Program-made: the position numbers and the translations under genes
Notes under the pieces: generated by a model
What the model was told of the DNA's origin: nothing
Database searches by the model: none
What the model saw: only the letters and a program-made list of their open reading frames with translations
In this document: piece after piece, positions 42,406 to 54,300 of the stretch
Layout: each line of letters starts with the position of its first letter
Position numbering within the stretch: position 1 is the first letter of the stretch
Assembly (NCBI RefSeq): GCF_013823965.1
Contig: NZ_PNNA01000048.1
Location: 1 to 64,000, forward strand
DNA length: 64,000 bases
Origin: Flavobacterium sp.
GTDB taxonomy: Bacteria; Bacteroidota; Bacteroidia; Flavobacteriales; Flavobacteriaceae
Reading direction: 5' to 3'

Positions 42406-44346
42406 TTATTCCATCGAAGTCACTATAAATTCGCTTCGTCTGTTAGCCTGATGTTGCTCCTCGGTACATTTTACACCATCAACACAGGAGTTTACCAATT
42501 GAGATTCTCCGTAACCTTTGCCGGTCAACCTGCTTGCCTCTATTCCGTTTTTTACCAACCAAGCAATGGTGGATTTCGCTCTTCTATCAGACAAAGCTTC
42601 GTTGTATTTAGTTGTTTGACGACTATCCGTGTGTGAACGAATGTCTAATTTCATCGCTGGATATTGTTTCATTACATCCAGAATTTTTTCTAACTCGAAA
42701 GCAGCTTCTTTCTTGATTAGCGATTTGTCCAAGTCAAAATAAATCATTTTTATGCCAAAACATTTTGCCAAATCATCTCCAACAGCCACTTTACATTGTG
42801 CTTTTTCCAATGCTATAGGCAGATTAGTCGTACCATTTGTGGTGATGATTGAAACCTTGCTTTCTTTGGTTGCATAATCTACGGCTTCGGCTCTTACATA
42901 ATACGTTTTTCCACATTCTACATCAAAACTGTAATGCCCATTTTCATCAGAAACATTCTCTTTCAAAAGTTGAAACTTCTCATTAAACAAACTTGTTTTT
43001 GCATTAGGGAGTACAATTCCAGTTTCTGAATCGGTGATAATTCCAGCTAATTCTTGTTTGCAAACCAACTTACGTGTTTCGGTAAATTTATAAATATCGT
43101 CATAGCCTTTACCGCCAGTTCTATTGGAAGTAAAAAATCCATTGCGACTTTTGCTGTCAATCAAAAAAGCAAAATCATCTTGAGGTCCATTCAAGGGAGC
43201 ACCCACATTTTGAACTTCTTTAAAACTTCCGTCTTCTTCAATTTTGGAAACAAACACATCCAATCCTCCAAGACCTTGGTGCCCATCACTGGCAAAATAC
43301 AATTCGTTTTCCTCAGATATAAAAGGAAATGTTTCTCTTCCTTCAGTATTAATTGTGTCACCAAGATTTTCTGGTTTGCCAAAAGTTCCATCATCGTTTA
43401 TTGCTACTTTAAACAAATCAGATTGTCCAAATGTTCCCGGCATATCAGAGGCAAAATACAAGGTTTTGTCGTCCGGACTCAACATTGGATGCGCCACGCT
43501 ATATTGATTGCTGTTAAAAGGCAACTCCGTAACATTCCCCCAAGAGTCGTTTTCTAAAGTCGCTTTGTATAATTTCAGCAAGGTTATTTTTTTGTCGTCT
43601 TTTCCTTTTTTACCGTCTAAAAAATTGTTTCTGGTAAAGTAAACTGTTTTGCCGTCTTTGGTAAAAACCGGTGTCGATTCGTGAAACTTTGAATTGATTC
43701 TGTTTCCAAATGGTTTTGGAGCTTCTAAATTTCCGTTTGAATTTACTTCGGAGGCATATAAGTTTGTAAAGGATTGATTGGTCCATTGGAATACTCTTTT
43801 AGAAACATTTCCTGTATCACGCGCCGAAGCAAATACTAGTTTATTTCCCGAAAAGGAACTTCCATAATCTGAATATTCTGAATTAATTCCAGCATCTTCA
43901 ATATTGAAACGCCCGGAATTTGCCTTGATTTCTTCGAGGTAATTTTTATGTTTTGCAAAAAGTTTTGCCCTTTTGTCATTGCCTGATTTTTTGTTGAATT
44001 GCTCCAACATTTCATCGGCTTTGGCATATTCTCCCACAGATTTTAAACATTGCGAATATCTATAATAATATTCCGGTTCTTGTTCTTGGTTCATTGCAAA
44101 GAGTTCGCCATACCATTTTGCGGCTTTTTCCAGTTCCGCATTAAAATAATGAGCGTTCCCTAGTTTTTGAAACATTTTTTCATCCTTGTAACCTTTGTCC
44201 GCAACACGTTCGTAGGTTGCAATGGCATCGATATACGCATAACGATCGTATTTTATGTCGGCAGCCGCAACTTTGGCTTTTTGGGAAAATCCTTGTAAAG
44301 CAACGACAATCAAAAGGGTACTGTAAACGAGTTTTTTTATTTTCAT
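42406..44346 (-). CDS. OmpA-family protein with TPR-like, PD40 propeller and carboxypeptidase-regulatory-like domains
   Basis: A 646-residue periplasmic protein: signal peptide (about 1-21, ...GFSQ), TPR-like helices (about 25-135), a PD40/WD40-like beta-propeller (about 155-420, with repeated FASDxxG motifs such as DKTLYFASDMPGTFGQSDLFK), a carboxypeptidase-regulatory-like beta domain (about 430-510) and a C-terminal OmpA peptidoglycan-binding domain (about 525-640; IRSHTDSRQTTKYNEALSDRR). It should anchor the surface machinery to the cell wall. It follows porP/sprF by 10 bases. Type B adhesin, PorP/SprF and OmpA form a recurring gene triplet in this phylum. Confidence 0.92.
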   Translation of the reverse strand: MKIKKLVYSTLLIVVALQGFSQKAKVAAADIKYDRYAYIDAIATYERVADKGYKDEKMFQKLGNAHYFNAELEKAAKWYGELFAMNQEQEPEYYYRYSQCLKSVGEYAKADEMLEQFNKKSGNDKRAKLFAKHKNYLEEIKANSGRFNIEDAGINSEYSDYGSSFSGNKLVFASARDTGNVSKRVFQWTNQSFTNLYASEVNSNGNLEAPKPFGNRINSKFHESTPVFTKDGKTVYFTRNNFLDGKKGKDDKKITLLKLYKATLENDSWGNVTELPFNSNQYSVAHPMLSPDDKTLYFASDMPGTFGQSDLFKVAINDDGTFGKPENLGDTINTEGRETFPFISEENELYFASDGHQGLGGLDVFVSKIEEDGSFKEVQNVGAPLNGPQDDFAFLIDSKSRNGFFTSNRTGGKGYDDIYKFTETRKLVCKQELAGIITDSETGIVLPNAKTSLFNEKFQLLKENVSDENGHYSFDVECGKTYYVRAEAVDYATKESKVSIITTNGTTNLPIALEKAQCKVAVGDDLAKCFGIKMIYFDLDKSLIKKEAAFELEKILDVMKQYPAMKLDIRSHTDSRQTTKYNEALSDRRAKSTIAWLVKNGIEASRLTGKGYGESQLVNSCVDGVKCTEEQHQANRRSEFIVTSME

Positions 44347-44356
44347 AATGGTATTA

Positions 44357-45286
44357 TTAGAAGAATCTAGGAGATATTATTCTGTTATTTTTATGGAACA
44401 ATTCATAACGCAGGAATATTTCGTGCGAACCCGAATTGTAATTGGCCAGTTTTGTGGTGTCCATATCATAAGAATATCCTATAAACCAAGAATCGCTGAC
44501 TTGAAATCCAACCAAGCCACTGAATGAAGCATCCCAGCGGTAAGCAAGACCAGCGGTAAACTTTTCGTTTATCAAAAAATTTCCAGACAAATCTACTTGC
44601 AAAGGCGCACCTTGAACCATTTTTGTAAGGACTGATGGCTTGAATTGAACATTTGCACTCAAGTCAAAAACGTGACCCGCAATAAAATAATAATGAATCT
44701 TCTCTGTTGCCACAAAACTTGACGCACTATTATTGGCTGATTTATCAAAATGTTTTGTTTCCAATAAATAGGGAGCGGACAATCCGAAATAAGTGTTGTC
44801 GGAATGCAAATAGATTCCGGCACCTATGTTTGGCGAAAACTTGTTGTCAATATTATCCTGGAATCTAGGGTCACCAGGATTATAAATATGCAGTTTGGTA
44901 AAATCCACATTCAACAAATTGGCGCTAGCTTTTAAACCAAAAGACAATTTATATCTTTCCGAAGTATGAATACTATAAGAGAAATCTACTGCAATATTGT
45001 TCTCGTCCGATGGTCCAATTTTGTCGTTTACAATAGACAATCCCAGACCAACATTACTCCCGTTGATGGGTGTATGAATCGAGAAATTGTTTGTAACTGG
45101 CGCTCCATCAAGGCCTATCCATTGTGCTCGATGCAAGGCAAATATGCTCATCGCTTCTCGCGAACCCGCATAAGCTGGATTGACAACAATCGTGTTGTAC
45201 ATATATTGCGTATACTGCGAATCTTGTTGAGCATAGCTGATTCCGGATAAAAGCACTAAAATCAAGCCTATAAATTTTGTCTTCAT
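44357..45286 (-). CDS. PorP/SprF-family membrane protein, partner of the adjacent adhesin
   Basis: A 309-residue outer-membrane protein with a signal peptide (about 1-19, ...SGISYAQQ) and the family start QDSQYTQYMYNTIVVNPAYAGSREAMSIFALHRAQWIG. A barrel follows, with YRWDASFSGLVGFQVSDSWFIGYSYD near the C-terminus. In Flavobacterium johnsoniae the equivalent SprF is needed for secretion and surface attachment of the SprB adhesin. The gene sits 50 bases downstream of the giant adhesin gene and 10 bases before the OmpA gene, so it is its likely dedicated partner. Confidence 0.93.
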   Translation of the reverse strand: MKTKFIGLILVLLSGISYAQQDSQYTQYMYNTIVVNPAYAGSREAMSIFALHRAQWIGLDGAPVTNNFSIHTPINGSNVGLGLSIVNDKIGPSDENNIAVDFSYSIHTSERYKLSFGLKASANLLNVDFTKLHIYNPGDPRFQDNIDNKFSPNIGAGIYLHSDNTYFGLSAPYLLETKHFDKSANNSASSFVATEKIHYYFIAGHVFDLSANVQFKPSVLTKMVQGAPLQVDLSGNFLINEKFTAGLAYRWDASFSGLVGFQVSDSWFIGYSYDMDTTKLANYNSGSHEIFLRYELFHKNNRIISPRFF

Positions 45287-45336
45287 AATTTTTGTTTATA
45301 ATTAAGAATGCTTGATTCAGCACTCAAAAATTAGAT

Positions 45337-48300
45337 TTATCGATTAATATACAAGTATCCTGTACGTTGTTTTACAGTCCCGTCAGATTTAACATATTTC
45401 AGCACATAATAATAGGTTTCTTCCGGTAATTGTTGGGCAGATGAAATGGTAACTCTTCCTTCGGATTCTCCTTTGAAAAATTTGTTGCCTTGTCCATATC
45501 CGCTGGCTTCATAAACCAAAACACCCCATCGATTGTAAATTTCCAAAGTGTTGTTTGGATACTTTTCGATGTTTCTAATCGTAAACACATTGTTTTTTGC
45601 ATCGTCACTAGTAGGTGAAACACCGTTAAAAATCTCCAAATCATCTTCAGCATTAGACAATTTATGATTATTTAATTCCAAATAATCCTTAATTCCATCT
45701 CCATTGCTGTCAAAAGGATGAGCTGGATCGGTTCCAATTTCTTCTCCGTTCAAAAGTCCATCTCCATCACAGTCTCCATTAAGGAAAATTACAGATTGTT
45801 GAACAGTTATATGCTCTTCTATTGAATCGCAAGGATCCAATGGTTTCGTCCCATCGGCTACTTCTACTCCGTCCAACACTCCATCACCGTCCGTATCAGG
45901 ATTCAAAGTATCGGTTCCAATAGTGATTTCCTGTCCGTTTTTCAGACCATCGTTATCACAATCAGCTGTAGACCAGCTAGCACTTTGAACTACTGTCACG
46001 CTTGCAATTTTTAAACTACATTGGTCTAATGGATTGGTTCCGTCTGAAACTTCTTTTCCGTCCAAAACTCCATCACCATCTGTATCCGGATTTAATGGAT
46101 TGGTTCCTAAAGTAACTTCTTTCCCGTTAGTTAAACCATCATTGTCACAATCAGCTGTAGACCAATTTGAACTTGGAACCATAGTCACGTTTGACAGAAT
46201 AAAACTGCATGGATCCAATGGATTGGTTCCATCCAATACTTCTTGACCATTTTTAACTCCATCACCGTCACAATCTAAAATTGGATTATTGACACAAGCG
46301 CCAACAACTACCGTGATTGTCGCTGCATTAGAGACACCTCCTTGATTGTCTTGAATTATGTAATTCACAGGAGTTGTAGTTCCACTAAATGATGGCAAAG
46401 GATCAAATGTCACCGTTCCGTTTGCATTTACGGTATAAGTTCCTTCACCTGCCACAGTCATCGTTGTTTGTTGTCCTGCCAATGAAGGATTCAAATCTAT
46501 CGTTGCTGGATTAATTGTTCCATCAATATCGGTATCATTACCAGCTACAGTAATGATTACGTTTGTATCACTTAATGTAGTAGCCGAATCGTTATTAGCC
46601 ACAGGTGGATCATTGACTGGAGTAACCGTAATAGTCAAAGTTTGGTTGACACACATTTTCGGCAATGGTGTTCCTGAATCGCATACTTCAACTATAATCA
46701 CATCTACGCCATTGAAGTTTGGATTTGGAGTATAGACATAAGTTCCGTCAGCATTGATGACGATACTTCCGTTACTTGGTCCACTCACTGGTGTTGTCGT
46801 CACAACTAATGCCGTACCGTCTGGATCTGAATCTCCAGCATCAGTCAAATCTCCTCCTACCGTTGGTTTGTCTTCTGTCGTTGTATTGACATCATTATCC
46901 ACTACTGGCGCATCATTTACTGGTGTTACCGTGATGGTCAGAGTTTGGTTGACACACATTTTCGGCAATGGCGTACCAGAATCACATACTTCAACCGTAA
47001 TCACATCTATTCCATTAAAGTTTGGATTTGGGGTGTAAACATAAGTACCGTCGGGATTGATAACAATCTTTCCGTTACTTGGCCCACTAACTGGTGTTGT
47101 TGTTACTACCAATGCCGCACCATCTGCATCTGAATCGCCGTCATCGGTCAAATCGCCTCCTACCGTTGGAGTGTCTTCAGTTGTTGTATTCACATCGTCA
47201 TCTACAATTGGAGCATCATTAACTGGTGTCACAGTGATGGTCAAGGTTTGGTTCACACATCTTTTTGGCAATGGTGTTCCTGAATCGCATACTTCAACTG
47301 TAATCACGTCGGTTCCGTTGAAGTCTAAATTTGGAGTGTACACATAAGTTCCGTCAGCATTGATAACAATGCTTCCGTTACTTGGTCCACTCACTGGTGT
47401 TGTCGTTACAATTAATTCCGAACCGTCTGGGTCTGAATCGCCGTCATCGGTTAAATCACCTCCCACCGTTGGTGTATCCTCAGTTGTTGTATTGACATCA
47501 TTATCCACTATTGGAGCATCGTTGATTGGCACCACCGTTATGGTCAAGGTTTGGTTTACGCAAGCTTTCGGCAATGGCAAACCTTGGTCACATACTTCAA
47601 CTGTAATAACATCGGTTCCATTGAAGTTTAGATTTGGAGTGTACACATAAGTTCCGTCAGGGTTGATAACAATGCTTCCGTTACTTGGTCCACTCACTGG
47701 TGTTGTCGTCACTACCAGTGCCGTGCCATCTGGATCTGAATCGCCAGCATCGGTTAAATCTCCACCTACTGTTGGAGTGTCTTCGGCTGTTGCATTGACA
47801 TCATTATCCACTATTGGAGCATCATTAACTGGTGTCACAGTGATAGTCAAGGTTTGGTTCACACACCTTTTTGGCAATGGTGTTCCTGAATCACAAATTT
47901 CAACTGTAATAACATCTACACCATTGAAATTTAGATTCGGAGTGTACACATAAGTTCCGTCAGGGTTGATAACAATGCTTCCGTTACTTGGTCCACTCAC
48001 TGGTGTTGTCGTCACTATCAGTGCCGTGCCGTCTGGGTCTGAATCGCCCTCATCGGTTAAATCACCTCCTACTGTTTGAGTGTCTTCGGCTGTTGCATTG
48101 ACATCATTATCCACTATCGGCGCGTCATTGACAGATGTTAGGGTAATCAATTCATTGGCTGTTGCTGTTGCTGCATTACTGTCACTGATGACATAAGGAA
48201 TACTTATCGGCGTGGCTGAATTGAAGTTCAGTGCTGGAGAAAAAGTAATCGTTCCATCTGAAGTAATCTTTACTGTTCCATTTGAAACCTCTATAACTTG

Positions 48301-51300
48301 ATCAATTCCAGGCGTAAGCACTACTCCATTAATAGAAGTTACAGTTAATACATCGCCATCCATGTGACTATCACCTAACAATGGTGTCAAAATTACTGAG
48401 CTATCTTCGGCAACAGTATATGTGTCGTCAACCGCTATTGGAGTGCAGTTTGGTTTCGCATTTATAACCGTGGCTTTCGCTGCAGAATTACAACCACCAA
48501 CACTTTTTATAATAACACTATAATTTCCTGCCGCCAATCCTGATTTGAGATTACTAGCTTGAAAACTTACTCCATTGTCAAAACTATAAGACTCTCCTGC
48601 AGTTTGAACTGTTACAGTTATTGTTCCTGTTACCACGGCACAAGTTGGATGGGTTACCACAATGGATGGTGCTGGGGCTTGTGTTCCAGTCACATCCCAA
48701 ACACAAGTTTCGGTATTGAAAGTGGCCGATTCGTAACAAGCCAATGTTGGTTTCACCGGTTGTGTTCCAAGATTTACCCAAGTACAACTAGCTGTGTTGA
48801 ATTGGTAATCATCCCAACAGTTTACAGCTGCTGGTTGTGGCGCTTGTGTTCCGGTGCTGTCCCAATTACAAGTTCCTGTATTGAATACAAAATTATCCCA
48901 ACAGTTCACAACTGCTGGTTCTGTAGGTTGTGTTCCAGTGTTGTCCCAAGTACAAGTTCCAGTATTGAATACAAAATTATCCCAACAGTTCACAACTGCT
49001 GGTTCTGTAGGTTGTGTTCCAAGATTTACCCAAGTACAGCTTGTCGTGTTGAATTGGTAATTTTCCCAACAGTTTACAGCTGCTGGTTGTGGCGCTTGTG
49101 TTCCGGTGTTGTCCCAAGTACAAGTTCCAGTATTGAATACAAAATTATCCCAACAGTTCACAACTGCTGGTTCTGTAGGTTGTGTTCCAAGATTTACCCA
49201 AGTACAGCTTGTCGTGTTGAATACAAAATTATCCCAACAATTCACAACTGCTGGTTCTGTAGGTTGTGTTCCAAGATTTACCCAAGTACAACTAGTTGTG
49301 TTGAATTGGTAATTGTCCCAACAGTTTACAGCTGCTGGTTGTGGCGCTTGTGTTCCGGTGTTGTCCCAATTACAAGTTCCAGTATTGAATACAAAATTAT
49401 CCCAACAGTTCACAACTGCTGGTTCTGTAGGTTGTGTTCCAAGATTTACCCAAGTACAGCTTGTCGTGTTGAATTGGTAATCATCCCAACAGTTTACATC
49501 TGTCGGTTCTAATGGTTGTGTTCCGGTGTTGTCCCAAGAACAAGTTCCAGTATTGAATACAAAATTATCCCAACAGTTCACAACAGCTGGTTCTGTAGGT
49601 TGTGTTCCAAGATTTACCCAAGTACAGCTAGTTGTGTTGAATTGGTAATTGTCCCAACAGTTTACAGTTGTCGGTTCTAATGGTTGTGTTCCGGTGTTGT
49701 CCCAATTACAAGTTCCTGTATTGAATACAAAATTATCCCAACAGTTCACAACTGCTGGTTCTGTAGGTTGTGTTCCAAGATTTACCCAAGTACAGCTTGT
49801 CGTGTTGAATTGGTAATTGTCCCAACAGTTTACAGCTGTCGGTTCTAATGGTTGTGTTCCGGTGTTGTCCCAAGTACAAGTTCCAGTATTGAATACAAAA
49901 TTATCCCAACAGTTCACAACTGCTGGTTCCGTAGGTTGTGTTCCTGTGTTGTCCCAAGTACAAGTCTCTGGGTTGAATACAAAATTATCCCAACAATTTA
50001 CTGCAGTTGGCTCAGTTGGTATCGGAGAAAGAACAATATTTAAACACGATGGAGTACCACTTTCACATATTCCATTTACTCCTTTAACACATATTTGACC
50101 AGTTAAAAATTCATCATTTTTAACAGTTATTGATGTAGTTCCAGATCCCGAAATAATTGTTGCCCCAGTAGGAACTGTCCACTCATAACTCACTGAACCA
50201 ACAACTGGTTGTATAGAATAAGTCACTGTTGTGGCGTCTGTACAAGTATTATTAACAGAGGCTGTTATTGTTCCTGGATTTTGTGGAGCACAAGAAGTGA
50301 TTGTTGAACCATCGCAAGGTGCAATTACAAATATTGTTGGAGTGTTATTATTAACGAACACATTATTGTCTGGATCCAAATTTTGGTTGGCAATACCATC
50401 GTTATCGGGATCAACATTGTTTCCGTCATTTGACAAATCTGTTGTAGTTCCGTTTGCCACACCATTTTCATATTTATCCCCTTTAGCCGTAATTTGGTTT
50501 GTGAAGCTAGTTTTAGATGTCGTCGGAATGAACCTAACCGTAAAAGTTACATTAGCCGATTCATTTGGTTTTAAAACATCTCCGGCAACTAAGCCAAGTA
50601 ATCCTTTGTTGGATCCTGATCCAGTAAAAGTTGAACTTGCAGTCAAAGAAGAAGTAGAACCTAATGCTGAAACAGAAGGCGCAGTTTCTATTTTATATTG
50701 TCCTGTTGAAGTTAACGTTCCTGAAGTATATGTTCCAAACTCAGTTGCCAAATCATCTTCTAATTGTACATCCACCAAGTTTAAATCACCAATATTTGAA
50801 ACAAGCGCTTGATAGGAAACAGTATATGTTCCATCTCCCATTGGCAAAGGACAAGAAACTACTTTTTTGGCAGCTCCAATTACCAATCTAGGCAATGTTA
50901 TTGGAGTTGGATCATTATCGTTTGTTGGGTTTCCGTCCTCGTCAGGATCAACATTTGAACCACTTTGAGAACTGTCAAAAACAGTATTGCCATTTGGCGA
51001 ACTTGCAGTTCCGAGAACAGTGTTCAAATAAGGTAAACTATGATCACTAGGAGTTACATTAACAACCAATGTAATGGTTCCAGATACTCCAAAAGCCAAA
51101 TTATTTGTTCCAGCAAGAAGTCCAACAACTGTAGATCCGTTATAACTTGGATTTACCGTGAAATTAGGACTAGTCAAAGACACCACATTAAAACTTGCCG
51201 CCGATGCGAAAGTTTCTGCTAAATTATCCTCAAGGATTAAATCTGACAACGGTACGTCGCCAGTGTTTTTTGCCAAAATACTATAGGTTATTTTATAAGA

Positions 51301-54300
51301 ACCATCACCATTATCAACTGGCGCTCCCACAACAGCTTTAGCAATTCCAAGAGAAGGTGCTTCTGTCAAAGTTAATGGTGTAGTGTTTGAGTTGTTGTTT
51401 GGATTATTGTTTCCGTCTGGATCTACATTGTTTCCATTGGTAGAAGTATCAGAAACTGTATTTCCTGCAGGAGAAGTTCCCTGACCAAGAGCTGCATTAT
51501 TGTAAACGCCCAATTTTGTTCCAGGAGTAACAAGCACTGTAAGCACAATTGTTTCAGCTGCACCTACAGACAAAGTATTGGAAGAACCTAATAGTTGCTT
51601 ATCTGTTGTTCCGTTGTAGGAGTTGTTTTTTGTAAATATTGAAGGAGAAACACTGGTAACAGAAAACGAAGTTGCATCCGCAAATGTGGCACTTAAATCA
51701 TCCGTCAACCTAATGTTTGACAAAGGAACGTTTCCTGTGTTTTTGACAAGTAATGTATAAACTACCGTGTAAGTTCCATTATGATTGTTTGTTGTTGATG
51801 TAACCGCTTTGGCAACACCTAATTGTGGTGATTCCGTAAAACTAACTGGCGTAAGAATATTATTGTCTGACGGCCCGTTATTTTCAGGATCCACATCACT
51901 TCCGTTTGTTGAATTATCCGTAACCAATGTCCCTAAAGAACTGGTTCCTGATCCAACTGCTCGGTTATTATATGCTCCTAGATTAGTTCCCGGAGTTACC
52001 GTGACAGTTAAGATGATTGTATCTTGTTGACCAACACTTAAAGATCCTGTTCCGTCTAACAAATTAACATTTGACGAACCATTATAAGCTGAATTAACGG
52101 TTAAAACTGTTGCAGATTTACTATCTACCACATAAGTAGCTCCAGAAAAAGCAGTAGCCAAGTTGTCCGTTATTTGTACGCTATTTAATGGCACATCTCC
52201 CGTGTTTTTAACTTTAATGGCATAAGTCAATGTATAAGTACCATTACCATTATTTATTGGCCCAGACGTAAGTGCTTTTGCAACTCCAATAGAAGGATTT
52301 TGAGAAAAAGTTACAGGTGTTGAGTCGTTATTGTTTTTTGGATTTCCATCATTGTCCGGATCGGGACTTGATCCATCCTGGGAAATATCGGTAACATTAT
52401 TTCCTGAAGGAGTAGTTCCAGAAGCTGTTGCCGTATTTGAATAGGCACTTGTACTAGTTGGAGTTACAGTTAAAGCTAATTGAATAGTCGCCGTTTGATA
52501 AAGTGCCAAACTATTTCCTGTAGCCAACAAATTAACATTTGAAGAACCGTTATATGAACTATTTACACTTAAAGTAGGCGACGTGATCGTATTTACCGTA
52601 AATGTTGCTCCTGAAAAAGTAGTGGCTAAATTATCGGTTACTTGAATGTTTGACAAAGGAACTTCTCCATCATTAGACACCAACAATGTATACGTAATAT
52701 TATAGCTTCCATCACCATTATTGGTAGGTCCGGAACTAATTGTCTTGGCCAACCCAATTAAAGCATTTTCGGTAAATGTCACTGGAGTTACTCCATCGTT
52801 GTTTTTTGGATTTCCGTCACTGTCAGGATCCGTGTTTGTTCCATTATTGGAATCATCAGAAACAGTTAATCCATTACTGGTTGCGCTAGCTGTCACCGTA
52901 TTGTTGTAGGGGCCTAAATTTATTGAAGGCGTTACCACTACTGTAACCAATACAATTGCAGATTGATTCACATTCAGTGTTTGAGAAGCTGCCAATAAAT
53001 TAGTATCGGCTAATCCGTTGAAAGAGGAATTAACACTTAGAGTTGTAGAAGAAACATCACTTATGGTATATGCTGTAGGTGATGCAAAAGTATTTGATAA
53101 ATTTTCCACAACCTGAACATTATTTAATACAGATGTTCCTTTGTTTTCAACTTTAATGGCATAGGTTAATGTATAACTTCCATCTTTATTACTTGTAGGT
53201 CCTGATGAAATTGTTTTTGCAACTCCTATACAAGTTGTATTTATCGTGAATGAAGCTCCAGCTTGACATCCATTACTGTCTGTCGCAACAACTGAATAAA
53301 CTCCTGGAGCTAATCCAGTCAAGTCTTCGGTAGTAGCTGTAAAACTAGAAGGACCAGACCAAGAATAGGTAATTGTTCCTGCTCCGTTATTTTTTGACAA
53401 ATTAATTGCTCCGTTATTCGAAGTTCCGCAAATGGTATTAGTAGCAACACCTGTCAAAGAAAACAATAATGGTTCAGTTATGGTTGTGTTCGCCGTTGTT
53501 GAACAGCCATTGGCATCGGTCACGGTAACTGAATAAGTTCCATTTGCCAATCCAATTAAATCTTCGGTTGTTGCACCATTGGACCATAAATAAGTATAAG
53601 GAGCCGTTCCGCCTGTTACGGTTAAATTTGCCAATCCATTTTTATTGCCATAACAGCTTATGTTTGTACTACTAATAGAAGCTGAAACAGCAGAAGACGG
53701 TCCCGTTATGGTCACAGATCCTGTAGCCGTTATGGAGGAAGGCAATGAACTATCAGTAATCGTAACAGTGTACGTTCCTACTGCTAAAGAGGAGATATTT
53801 TGCGCGGTACTTGTATAACTGCTTGGTCCGCTCCAAGAATAGGTATAAGGTTTAACACCGCCAATAACTTCTAAATTAACTGCTCCGCTTGTTCCGTTAT
53901 AACAACTTACATTGGTTTGCGCAAGTGAAACAATATTCAAAGGTCCTCCCGTTGTGTTTACTGTAAAAGTTTTTGTTTTGACACATCCATTTGCATCTGT
54001 AACCGAAAGTGTATATAACCCACTATACAATCCTGAGACACTTAAGGTACTTGCAGTAAAAGCATCAGGACCACTCCAACTATAAGTATAAGAAGACGTT
54101 CCTCCTGAAACAGCTATCTCGCTTATGGCTCCATCATGATTTAAATACGCTGTTTCATCTGTTATTGTTCCGCCTGTAATCGAAACAGCTGTAGATGGTT
54201 GGCTAATTGTAGTTGAATAAGTTGCCGTACATCCTTTACTATCTGTAACAGTAACGGTATAAGTACCCGCACTAATATTGGATAAATCTTGAACGGTAGC

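Noticed and set aside
46754..47953. Series of 94-96-residue open frames on the + strand at 303-bp steps
   Set aside because: They repeat because the adhesin repeats. Each is the same antisense frame of the 303-bp unit.
48559..49512. 317-residue open frame opposite the Cys/Trp repeat array
   Set aside because: It shows the 28-residue periodicity of the real repeat read backwards and has no signal or domain. It is a shadow of the adhesin gene.
50231..50812. 193-residue open frame opposite the DUF11 array
   Set aside because: Composition and position follow the adhesin's codon pattern; no gene features of its own.
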